Assembly (NCBI GenBank): GCA_900239685.1
Contig: OENT01000010.1
Coordinates: 62,001-126,000, forward strand
Source of the DNA: Rotaria macrura
Lineage: Eukaryota > Rotifera > Eurotatoria > Philodinida > Philodinidae
Direction of reading: 5' to 3'
DNA length: 64,000 bases
Each line of letters starts with the position of its first letter. The stretch's first letter is position 1. Shown one piece after another: positions 13,852 through 25,542 of this stretch. The position numbers and the translations under genes are program-made. Below the pieces are notes generated by a model. The model worked only from the letters and a program-made list of their open reading frames with translations. It did no database searches and was not told the origin of the DNA.

Positions 13852-16526
13852 ATGGCTCGGCATCCATTTCTTGAATCGAAATGTACGTTGTCAACAAGTC
13901 AAAATATTTTAAATCAACCGGAGAGGTTTGTTGAATTGTATTCGAATTTATTTCTATTCGTTCAATTATTCATAGACTTACTTGTCATTTACAAACATCA
14001 AAAGTGAATCGGTAGTTTTACTTATAAATCAAAAACAAATTTGAATTATAAGAAAAATTCATCTTTTACTATATAGAATTCATAATAAAGAAAATCAGCT
14101 AGATGATAGTGATCAACCAAGAAAATATGCAACAAATCGAATAGATGACACATTCATATTTCAAGATCATAGACATAGACGGTCTAAGGTAAATAAAAAA
14201 TATTATTCATTTATTTTACGCCAAATAATTTCAAGTATTAGATTAGTCAAAATAGACTAATTCGACAGTATTATAGTAGAGATTCATCATGGAGAACATA
14301 GATACTACAGTTTAACAAGAAACTAAAACATTAAAGTAGGTTTCGCGATTTAGAAAGTTAAGTAAGAAATGAATCATTCAATGAAGTTTTGTTTTGCCTT
14401 TACTACTACTACTACTTCTGTGATTTTTCCTCAAGAAAATTTTATTTGTATTGTATAATTGTCGAAAAGATGTCTAATCGATACGTATAAATAAATCATG
14501 TAGTTATTATTTAAAAATCAATCATCGTGAGTCAATATTTAAACTTTTCTTTTTACTTTCAGTATCAATCAACGTCAGTTCAACGTCGAGCATCTTCTAA
14601 AATGGGTACTATATTGCCGGCTTCTGGATCAGCCTTATCAGATTCACCATTGACTGTACGATCAAATCTATTGAAAAGTCTAAAAACTTCACGAGATAAA
14701 CTGACCGGACGTATTCCATTGTCGACAATAACTCTACAAACCAATGCTCGTCCACCACCACGAATCAAAATTCTTGATTTACGTGCTGAAATTGAAAGTA
14801 AACCAACACTAATCGATGAAACATCATCATCAGTTTTAAAATATAAAACACCACAATTTAAGTCACATGTTACTTTTCAAATGTCGGCTATTGATGAAAA
14901 TCAAAATTGGAAAGTTGGATGGATTCAAGCTTGTACACACATGGAATTTTTCAGTAAGAAACGAAAATAAGTGTATGAAATAATTGTTTGTTTTACATCA
15001 AAAGACACATACGGAGATTATGGTTATACATCATGGGAATTTCCTGAAATGGTAACACGTGAAAAGCCATTAATAAATGATAGCGATGGGCGAAACTATC
15101 CATGGTATGGTAGTTCACATCAAGTTGTTACTATCAATGGACCCATAACACATTCATCGAAATTTACAGTTACAATGAGAGACTTTTTTCATCCTTGGTA
15201 TGCCAGACGACTGTTTCGCATAGGAAATTTTCTATTGTGTTTCGACTTGAACGAATATTGAAAAGAAAGCAACATGATTGAGAAAAAATCTATGATAGAA
15301 CAGGATAGTATAACTTGATCCTATAAGGTCTTTTATTATAGTATTCAAAGTTATTTGAAATATTCTTACTCGCCTCTGTTCGATACCGACTATTTGAATT
15401 ACGAGGAAATTCAATAACTTCTATCGAACTATAGATCTATCTAGTGTAACGTAATAGAATGAATCTTGACTTGTGACCATATGCTACTTAAAAACGATTT
15501 CGCTTCAAGCACACATGTGGGTACTTGCTTACAAAACATGTTTGTTTTCATGCATGAAGACTCTCGATAGTTTGCTCGAATGCTCAAAAAAACGTCAACA
15601 TAGTGAAATAAGTTACAGTTTATTCTTGTTTTACAAGATCGATATCGGCATTTCCCAAATTGAAGTTCATGATTGAATCGAATTGATTCTGTTCGATGAA
15701 TAGGATTTACTCATTGAATAAAAATTGACTTGAAAGTTTTAATTGAGAAGAGAAGAAAGTATAAGAAGAATCCTAGATATGTTTAAGAAAGAGATGTATT
15801 AATTTAAAATAGTATACACATGATCAAGGTTTTCTCTCTATATATAATCAACGTACTGAACGATAACCCTTGGCTGATATGCCCTTCAATGAAAGATTAG
15901 GACAAGAATACTTTTAATGAAAAATTGTCAGAGTAAAGTGAAAAAAGCTAATATGAGACGCTGCTAGCAGTCTAGGTTTTTATTTATTTATATTTTCTTT
16001 TGATTATTTTTTTTATGATTCCATGGGATATTCCAACGAGCGACGAAGAAATACCTCGTTTGACACATATTTATCGAAATCAACACTTTCTTGTTTGGCT
16101 TGCAGCTATGGATCTTGAATCAAAAGTATGAGATATCCGTCGTATAAAGATACAACTGTGAATTTGTCTTTTTCTCAAAAACATAAGGATATCTATATTC
16201 TTCGTACTGTTGAATGGAAGAAACTTATTGAAATTTCTGTTGATCCCAAACGACAACGTGGTCGACGATCGAAACTTATTTCTGATCTATCACCTGAACA
16301 ACCGACAATCTATGATGAAAATCTGCCTATTCCAACATGTGCTCTATATCCACCAACTGGTAATTTCATGTATTCGACTAGTTTTCGTTAGAGAGGAACA
16401 GTTTTTCTAATTATCAAAAAAATAGCTAATTCAGCTCAAGTATTAGTTTGGCGACCTACTTCCGGTCAACCAACACTTGTTGTACCACCTAAATCCATTG
16501 AAATCAATACGACGAACTGTAAGTAA
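13852..16526 (+). CDS. FAM78: FAM78 family protein
   Basis: Seven exons (13852-13925, 14077-14188, 14563-14953, 15005-15197, 16017-16125, 16188-16359, 16426-16526) give 383 residues in one frame. The body matches the vertebrate FAM78A/B pattern: VGWIQAC..MEFFNTY, SWEFPEM, SDGRNYPWYG, VTMRDFFHP, WLAAMD, LRTVEWKKLIEISVDP, and near the end AQVLVWRP..GQPTLVVPPK. The first 130 or so residues are a divergent low-complexity leader rich in S/T/R. The family's biochemical role is unknown. An apparent in-frame stop after MEFF is removed by a 51-bp intron (14954-15004). The join between exons 4 and 5 restores HPWIPWDIP, aligned to the family, but needs a 3' splice site ending in AT. The gene may therefore be a damaged copy, or splicing there is unusual. 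Confidence 0.85.
15198..16016 (+). other. FAM78 intron 4 with abnormal 3' end and repeat insertion
   Basis: The donor is CCTTG/GTATGCC. The reading frame and family alignment demand that coding resumes at G16017, directly after a long T-tract ending TTTTAT, so the intron would end in AT rather than AG. No upstream AG (for example at 15970 or 15975) gives an open, in-frame join. At 819 bp it is far longer than most introns of the gene, and about 420 bp of it is arm A of the inverted repeat. Confidence 0.6.
15361..15780 (+). repeat. Inverted repeat arm A
   Basis: This 420-bp block is the near-exact reverse complement of 19931-20350. Comparing by eye I count roughly ten differences, about 97% identity. 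Similarity stops abruptly after the AGATAT at 15780 and fades just before 15361. It lies wholly within FAM78 intron 4. There is no convincing coding content. Confidence 0.9.
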
Positions 16527-19500
16527 TCGGAGTTATAGAAATATTTTTAAAAGTTTATAATTTTCAGACGCTCATTTACCATTGGCTCGTTACTGAACTA
16601 GTCTTTTGTTTGATTCTATTTTATTTTATTCGACTCTATTACGAATAGTTGAATTTATATTTTTCGGCTTTGTTCAATATTATTATGTTTTGTTGAAAGA
16701 CAACTTTGAATAACTTTACAAAAAGGTGTCAAATACAAGTAAATAAAAACGTCTTTCAAATTGAAAATAGAACACGAATACTAATTCTTTCTCAAAATAT
16801 AAACTATGAGCATATGATCCAGATCATAGTCCTATTATTTTTTTTACCTTAGAGATTGTCGAAGGTAAGAATCTCTCTCTATCATTTGAATAATAGACAA
16901 ATTGATTTGTTCATTTCGACTCTGATATTGTTTATTGATATCGATTATTCTTATTGTAATTTGTTAATAAATGAAATATGACAAGAATAAAGAAAAAATA
17001 TACGATAATGTTAATATTTCAAGTCAGATAGATCAATGATAAATACTTGATGTTGAATACACATCATCATCACACATCGATCTGAGACTAGTCGAAGTAA
17101 AACGCTATCGAAATCAACAAACAAGATAACTAAGTTAAAAACGTTAGCACAGATCAGAAAGCATTAGAATACGATACATCAATTACTTGGCTCTGTTTCA
17201 AAACTGTTCGTATTGTAAGTATATGAGTTCAATTGTCATTAAAATTTATTTAATATCAGAAAAGCTTGTGATTAAAATATGCAACATGTAAATTCAATGA
17301 TGATGAGGCAAATTAAATGAAGTCTTGCTTTTTGATGTTGCAATTTATAAGAATACGAATTCACCACTTCGAAAAACAGTATAGATTTGAAGATGATGTA
17401 AAAATCAGTGCGAATAGATGCATATGTGAAGCTTTAGAGATATTTTCTGTACATGAATTACGTTGGAAAATCGTAGCTCGTACTTCTATGTTTTTTGTTG
17501 TCACTACTGATAAAAGATGGTTTCTTATTATCCTAGATTAAACTAAACTAGAATTTCGTATTGCGTTAAAAAAATCGGATTCTTTTCCTCTTTATGTTTA
17601 CCGACTAGGATATGTATGGGGCTCTTATGATCAACGAGAGTTGAAGAGATGTATTTAAATAATATGAATAAATAAGAGGGTAAAATTGTAATTCATAAAT
17701 CGTGTGTACATTCGTAAGTAATCATTCTATTAGCTAATGGGCAATCTTTCCAATGCATAGTTTTAAACCTTGCGATCCAGAAAATCTGGCTCAAGAAATA
17801 TTTAAATACGATACGATGCTCATGTCTGATGCTTTATAACATCCCTTTCCCGATTAGTTTTATTTAACAGACACAGACAAGATATCTCGAAGAACACTTG
17901 ATATTCTTGTTTTTTTTACTTAAAGTACAACATGGTATCAAGCGTTACTGAGTGTTTTTTAATTAGACAAGCTTTAGATGAAATGTCAAATATGCTCATA
18001 ACTTTTTTTCTCAAGATTTTACTTTCTTTTTATATAAAAATCCATTCATGTTTGACTCATAATCGAAATGAACAATTTTACTTTTGAACAAAAATTTCAA
18101 CACGGTTAGATTGGTTGACCTTTAAATGACCTATTAATTCTCTGATGACTTCTTTCTTTTATCTTTAAAAAAATACAATACGACTAATATATATCATGAC
18201 ACTTGTCTCATGGTTAAAGAGTCTCACATATCATGTATGTATTACTGGTCATAGAAAAACAAATTTACTACATGTTGACTTTGTTGTGATCATCCATCTT
18301 CTCTTGTATTCAATAGAAATTTCAATTTGAAAAGATGATGATGTTTATAATATCCATTGTTTTTCTTGTATTCATTTCATTAAAAATCGATTATATACGA
18401 ACTAACAGTAATTAAAATGATTAAAACGGAACATGAAAAGATACTTTAGCATTAAATGCGCAAACAAAAATAGTTGTTAATTTAATCATATACGTAGTGT
18501 AGTTTGTTGAAACTCATTCTTAAGATGGCTGTCGTTTTTTTTCTTTCCGAATGCGAAGCACTTTGACATCATTGCAATTTATTGTAACCGAACATCTCAG
18601 CATTTAAATTCATGGTATGAAACTTATATTTTTGGTCGTTTTGTTACTTGCTAATAGCATGAAGTTACTTTGAGTGAAAATATTCTATTTACGTTTACAA
18701 CGAACATGTAAATAAATTCCAACGCCATCTGTTTATCTGAATGTCGTCTACGATACTTGATTTCGAATAAATGAATAAGAAAGATTCAATTTATAACTTA
18801 ATATTTTTAAATAATTTTCTAGGAAATCATTTAATTACACATACACTCACTCACAGCGTGTTAATTTTACAGAATGTAATGTTTTGTCTCTACAAGTATA
18901 AGGTAACGAAATTTCCAGTCTGTCGAGCAATATCAAAAGAAAACTATTTTAGAATATTCTGGGTAATGCCGATTTTCCTTTTTATTTGTCTCAAATAATA
19001 ATACTAATTTATTCATTTGCTTCGATTCAACAGTAATGTAATACTTATCGAATAAAAATAATAAAAGGTCAATTGGAAAGTTTTTTTCAACGGGTTCAAC
19101 GATAAAGAAAAAATCTATTCATACGATGCAGAATAGTATCGCAAATGTCATGATAGCAAGATTTTATTCCTTGAACGTCAAATTCTTGACTTGTAAAGTA
19201 ACTATCCACTATATCTAGAATGTATTTATGTAATGCAAGAAAGATGTGTTCTTAGAATTTTCAAGTTCAAAATGACAGACGTCATATTATCGCCAGATAG
19301 AATAAATGATTTTTTATGGTCTTGCAGTAGTCTATTCCGTTTTAGACTAGACTTGTTTACACTTTATTGTGGATGCGAGTAAACATTCACACAAGGCTAG
19401 ACATACACGATGACACAAAAGGATCTCTATATTGCCTACTTGAAATGAAGCGAACTGCATATATTTAATGAATCAAATGATAGCAGACTTTGTCTTTGAT

Positions 19501-19930
19501 AGAAAGTGCATGAAGCTGAATAGTAATAGAGAATGTCGAAACACATATCTCAGTAGTGTTGTTAGACTAAATGTCAGGGCGAATAAAAAAACTAGAATTG
19601 AATATGATTACACTGTTTTACATCGCCACTCCAATTTCTAATTAAATCAAATCATTCATTGTGTCCCTCTACATGTGATTGTCAAAAGCAAATTTTTCTT
19701 CTATATATGTGACCCGACAGTGTTATCAATTTAGTTGATAATGGAGGGTATAGGCTTGAAATTTTGAAGCCTTATTGTTATGTCTATTGAAATGATCAAA
19801 AACATGGAATACGCACTTCCCACACTGAAACCATAATCATATATTTTTCTTTTTTTTCATCGATTTAGAACTACACGATTTCTATTCAATAATAATCTAA
19901 GTTGGAATTTATACTATAGCATTTTTTTAA
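16527..19930. other. Gene-free tract between FAM78 and inverted repeat arm B
   Basis: AT-rich sequence with only short meaningless open frames. AATAAA near 16742 may be the FAM78 polyadenylation signal. Nothing else is identifiable. Confidence 0.5.
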
Positions 19931-20350
19931 ATATCTAGGATTCTTCTAATACTTTCTTCTCTTCTCAATTAAAACTTTCAAGTCAATTTTTATTCAATGA
20001 GTAAATCCTATTCATCGAACAGAATCAATTCGATTCAATCATGAACTTCAATTTGGGAAATGCCGATATCGATCTTGTAAAACAAGAATAAACTGTAACT
20101 TATTTCACTATGTTGACGTTTTTTTGAGCATTCGAGCAAACTATCGAGAGTCTTCATGCATGAAAACAAACATGTTTTGTAAGCAAGTACCCACATGTGT
20201 GCTTGAAGCGAAATCGTTTGTAAGTAGAATATGGTTACAAGTCAAGATTCATTCTATTACGTTACACTAGATAGATCTATAGTTCGATAGAAGTTATTGA
20301 ATTTCCTCGTAATCCAAATAGTCAGTATCGAACAGAGATGAATAGGAATG
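19931..20350 (-). repeat. Inverted repeat arm B
   Basis: Reverse-complement partner of 15361-15780, about 4.15 kb away from it and in intergenic DNA. The copies share sharp ends near AGATAT/ATATCT, so they behave as two insertions of one dispersed element in opposite orientation. No terminal inverted repeat within a single copy and no clear target-site duplication could be made out. Confidence 0.9.
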
Positions 20351-23300
20351 TTTATTAGATGTACCAGTACTAATACAATCAAACAAAAGTATTCGTCAGC
20401 TAGTTTAATTATCAATGGTTTTTGTTGAAAGATTCATTTTTGTACAATTTTATTTGATGATCTCAGCATTTTGTTTAAAGAAGAGTATTCGAAAAACCCA
20501 ATTACTAGTCTTGTCCTTGTAAAAGACTTGAGCAGCAGGTCGTCCTGCCCTGATGATGTTCTTTGATATAAAAACAAAAACTAATAAGTTTTCTGGATGG
20601 AACATTGTGACATAGCTTTATGACGAGCGAAACGCTTATATCTCGTAATTGAAACGCGAAAGATCATCATTCTTACTCTTCGTATATAGAGTTAGACATG
20701 AGATTGGTTCTATGGTGTCTGCGATTAGCTGTACTCAATTCAATCATGCACACCACAGCATCATATGGAATCGATAGAGATTAGCATGATCGTTGATAAA
20801 CAAATAAACAAAAGACTATGCAAACTCTTGAACGACAAAAATATGAAATAATTATTATTTTCAAATGCACAATATTCTAACAGTTATTAAAATATTTCAT
20901 CAGTTAACATCGAAATTCACCAAGCTTAAAATGAAACAGTACATAGATAGACTACGATGAATTGAAGAGAAATTATAAATATAAATTCGTCTTTCGATAA
21001 TTTTTACATACTTTTTCTAAGCATGCATTATGATAACTACATATATGTTTGATTGATTATATTTGCTTCTTCTATAAATCCAATGATACAGGTGTGCACA
21101 TGTAAGAGACTATAGATATTCGATTGCCTTCAATAAATGTGTTTGTCAATATACCTATGCAAATAAAAAAGTAAGTAAGTGTTATAATTTCTTTTGACAA
21201 AACCCTGTAACAAATTGAGTTTGAAGGAAAACTAAATTTTGTTTACAGAATTTTTATTTATTGGACGTCATTTTTTCTTTGAAACAATAAATTTCATTAC
21301 TTAATATATAGTACTACCAATATTTTCAATCGTAACATATTATTATTACATCAATATGTCGTCCGTAAAATAGTAACCAAACTTTTTCATGATCGTTACA
21401 GAATAATTTCTGTTTTGATCTTACCGATTCATTAATGAATATGAAAGCAAAAATATAGGCAACTAAGTTCCATTGTTTGAAATAACTATTCTAAAGAAAA
21501 TTTCCTTTTGACATCAGCATCAAACGTGTTGAACATAAACGATTCAAATAAAGAGTTTAATGCATTGTAATTTACTTCATATGAATTCGACTGTGATCTA
21601 TTTCATTAATACGTTATGCTCTTCAAAGATCAATCTATTTAAAAATAAATACGTCACAAAAACATCTTCTAGATATAGATCGATAACACGAAAAAAGTAG
21701 CTATGTATTTGAGTGAATAATCTTTGTTTACGAATAGTGTCGGATATTTGTTTTATATGCAAAAACATTGCAATAAATCCTTCGATCTGTTCACTATGTC
21801 GATTATGAAATGTCAATGGAAATATTAGAATGAAATCATGAATAATATCTCTATTCAATCTCTGCGATCAAAAAAGTACTTCACAATAAAATATTAGATT
21901 TCAGATATCTACCATATTCTCTCTCTCTCTCTCCCTCTCTGTCTGTCTTCCCAACATAATTGTTTTCAGATAGTTTTATAGAGTTATAAAATCTTACTAA
22001 CTTTCATCCGATCGAAAACCTATTACTTTCAAAGTAATAAATTGACTCTGATGTTTGTTGGTAGATTCGATTTTCTCAAGAAACATAATACAAGTAGAAT
22101 ATCATGTATCGTTGTAGCAGTTTTTGAATTGATATTATCAATAAATAATCGATTATCAAGATGATATTCTGGCCAAGAAATTTTTCAACTGATTAATTGT
22201 TTCTTTTTTTGTGCGGTCAATGTCGATTATGTTGACCTTGACTAGTTTTGAGTATTCTACCACGAGTATTTCTCGTTTGTGTATTGCTATTTTAATCGTG
22301 ATATTTTATCGTACGGTTTCAAATGAAAATCATTGTTCTTTTCAAGAGTATGGAGGCAAAAAAGTTTTTTCGACTTGAAATTATGTAACACAGACATTGA
22401 TATCTAAACTGAATGATTTCGTACGAGAGTATCTCAGATCATTCTATCGCTCCTATCATTAGAAATGGTGGCAATAAAATTGCGCGCCTTTCACATACTT
22501 CATATACATTAAGTGATTCAATGTTCTTATTTCAGGATAGCAGCAAATTATGAGAGCAAAAAAAAAATAAAAATAAAATAAAATATTCGAATAGAACAGA
22601 AAACGCTGCTTTGCACATACCCTATATCCATGTAAAATAGTAAGTTAAAATTCAAATACGCATTTGCCTTTAATTCTGAGCAGTACAACGAGCAACAACT
22701 TTGATTTGAAATATTTCATAACGAAGGCAACATTCCCGCCATGATTAAGTATTGCTACAAGTTTCTTTTTACAGAATCATGGTAACCCATGAAAATTTAA
22801 ATGATGCATATTATTTTGAAATAAAAGTGATGAAACCTTTGTAGGAATATTCTCGTACGTCAATAAAATGTTTTACCTTATTCATTTTTTTTCTCTTTCA
22901 ATTTTGTATTCACGTCTTACATAGAGACGAACTATGTTTTTAAGTAAACAATCAATATTAGTAAAACATACAATTTATAGTATTGCACGGCATCAGGCGC
23001 AGTTGCAATAAGAGCAATGATCTTAGTTGATCGAGTTCATATTGAACAAAAAATAAATAAATTGAAACTAGAGAGTAGTATCACCTGAACAATCAACATC
23101 TTCTTCTGAATGACTAAATACTTGCTTAGAATAAATAAAACGAGAAAGATCAAAGAATGTGTTTTTCCCAATCTATAGCTGAAGTTGACTTTAGTATAGA
23201 TTTCTATGAATAGTCTCCAATAAGAAATATTTTCAAATAGTTTTTTCTCACTCCATTATTGTTTTATTTTTAATCAAAATCTTTGGATAGTCCAACGTTT

Positions 23301-23699
23301 ACAATTCAAATATGGACAAAATGAAGCCATGTACAGACACTGTTTCAGAAGAGTTCATTTGATTTCATCGACGTGTATGGTATCGAAAACGTCGATGTTT
23401 TCAATTTCAAGTTGAATTTAGAATATTTATAGTATGAAAAAAAAACAAAAACCGAGTTAAGCTAAAAAAATTTATATTCACAATGACATATATAGTAACG
23501 ATTTAAAAAGAATATCGAATCTTTCCGAATGATAAATGACAAATAAAAATAAGTTCTCATGTATATTATTTTTCTTTAAGAAATTTTTTTTCAATTCTAT
23601 AACAATTTTCTTCTTTTGACAAACTTTATCTTTTTGTCAGTAAATCAATTGTATGAAAATTGATTTTTGTCAACTAACAATGACCTGAAAATGGCATCC
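20351..23699. other. Intergenic tract, no gene seen
   Basis: AT-rich DNA with no recognisable protein. It contains a compact hairpin (GCAGG-TCGT-CCTGC, 20535-20548) followed by CTGATGA and, 70 bases on, CGAAACGC (20628-20635), plus a (CT)n microsatellite near 21919-21945. Confidence 0.5.
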
Positions 23700-25538
23700 T
23701 ATGGCAGTCAACAAACAGAACTGTAGCTATAGTACTTGTCTTCTCTTCTTCTTCGTTTTTTTCTTCTTCTCTTCTTGTTCTGCTGTCACCCGTTACATGC
23801 ACGTATTCATATGTCACTGTCGCTACTCTCGTCCGTCGACGACCATTACATATAAATGTATACACACACACGCGCGGGCGCGCGCGAGGGAGAGAGAGAG
23901 CAACCACTCAATACTACTAACTACTACAATTCATTGCGCTGTGTATGTATGTGTGTATGTATGTATGTATGTATATGTTTGATCATACGGTCACAGTCTC
24001 TTTGATTAGTTAATGATTGTTGGACAAAAGAAGAGTATTTTAATATCATCGTTATTATTACCGATATAGAAAGAAAGTTATTTATTTGTTTTTTCTTATC
24101 TTTCTCTTTTCTCGACATATATGTTAGAGAAGGCTATTGCATGTCAAAGAGAAAAGCATACAATTTGCCTCATCGACAGAGATATACGAACATTGGTGTG
24201 GAAGGGTGCCAGCAGAAATTATAACAATAATCATCATTTTTCTCTCGCTTATTCTTCCTTTTGATGGCTGGTGGCCCCCATCGATAGTCCTTCTTTTCTT
24301 CTTCTTCCTCCGTCTCTCTCTCTCTCTACTCCTTCCATATGTGTGCTCGTTGTTGTTGTCGACAAAAATCAGTGACACTACACCATATATCCTGCGAACA
24401 GGAGAAATCGACATAAACACACGCGACTTGCTCGCTTGCGAATTGAGCTGTATAGCGTACAAACATACAGAAATCTGTTTCTTTCTTCTGTCTTCATCGT
24501 CTCATTCTCGTTTGTGTTCTCTTTCTTCTTGCGTTCTTATGTGTGATGGGGGTGGTGTATGCATATTAATATATGAAAATAGATCTACCGCGTCGTGTCG
24601 GTGCCCGAGACCCCCTTTCTCTTATTCTTCTCTCCACACTCTCTCCTTTCCTGCTCACTGCTCGCACGATTTGTTCTTCTTATCTATCTGTCTGTTGGTT
24701 CGCGAGCACATAGCGACTTTTCCTTTCCTTCGGGCGACACTCCACTCTACCACAAGCATAGTATGTGTATGTGTGCTTATAGATTTTTTCTTCCCATTCC
24801 TGTACTCCTCCTTGGTCAAACAAGCGACGACGACAGAACGAACAAACGACGGCGCCGAGAGAAAAGAGAACGAGCGAAGGGAGAAGTTGAACTATAACTA
24901 TTCAACGGCAATATATATATATTGAAATCTTTCATCGACGACGAACGACGACGAGGCAAACTACAGCAGCAACATATACACACATGATCATGGTGATGGT
25001 GGCGAGAGGCGAAAAAGTGCGTCTTCTCCTCCTCAACGGCTGCTATTGCTGCTGCGGCGGACTGAATAAGAAAAGGAAGAGACGCACCAAGAAAGAAGAA
25101 GCAAAAGAAAGAGAAGAAAAGAAGAAGCAACAGCAACAAACGTTCATTGACTGACTGACTGACTGATCGATTGAACGCGACACACATACAACACCAGATA
25201 TACCCAACACACAACAGTGCAGTGGTGGTGGTGGTTTGCCCACCGTCACTGTCAGTGATCATTATTATTTGGTCTCTTTCTCTCTCTAACTTTCACATTT
25301 TCCCCTTATTATTGTTATACATATTTAATATAAATTTGACAATCTATGTATTTGCAGGTAGGTACATAATTTTCTTTTTTTTTCTCATCTGTCAAAATTC
25401 CACAACAAGAATAAGAACGTTAAAGAAACAGAAACAAAAAGAAAGAAACAAAAAAAAAGAAAAAAAAACTATATATCACAAGAGAAAAAAAACATAGTAA
25501 TTTGACATCTGTGTCAAGTTTTGTTATTTTTTTTTCAG
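23700..25538 (+). promoter_or_regulatory. CT-rich then GA-rich upstream region of the Q/S-rich gene
   Basis: The plus strand is dominated by C/T from about 23.72 to 24.80 kb and by A/G from about 24.80 to 25.15 kb. Embedded are CA/CG/GA microsatellites (about 23863-23900), GTAT repeats (23941-23975) and CT runs (24310-24328). GC content and CpG are visibly higher than the surroundings. The long open frames here, up to 262 codons, are composition artefacts of Ser/Leu/Arg codons. A TTTTTTTTTCAG acceptor ends at 25538, four bases before the ATG at 25543, implying an intron in the 5' UTR. CAG/GTAGGT near 25357 is one candidate donor. This is probably the promoter and untranslated leader. Confidence 0.55.
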
Positions 25539-25542
25539 AAAC

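Noticed and set aside
14948..14970. Apparent premature stop in FAM78 after MEFFSKKRK
   Set aside because: Resolved as a 51-bp GT-AG intron (14954-15004). The join restores the family motif MEFFNTY.
17317..17541. 74-codon open frame downstream of FAM78
   Set aside because: No family resemblance and no splice-compatible partner. It is probably chance.
24137..24925. Longest single open frame in the window, 262 codons on the plus strand
   Set aside because: It lies wholly in the CT-rich zone and encodes a Ser/Leu/Cys-rich string with no domain. Overlapping long frames on both strands show that it is a composition effect.
16600..25500. A transposon with the 420-bp repeats as its terminal inverted repeats
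   Set aside because: The interval between the arms contains the last three FAM78 exons and no transposase. Two independent insertions of a dispersed repeat are more likely than one element.
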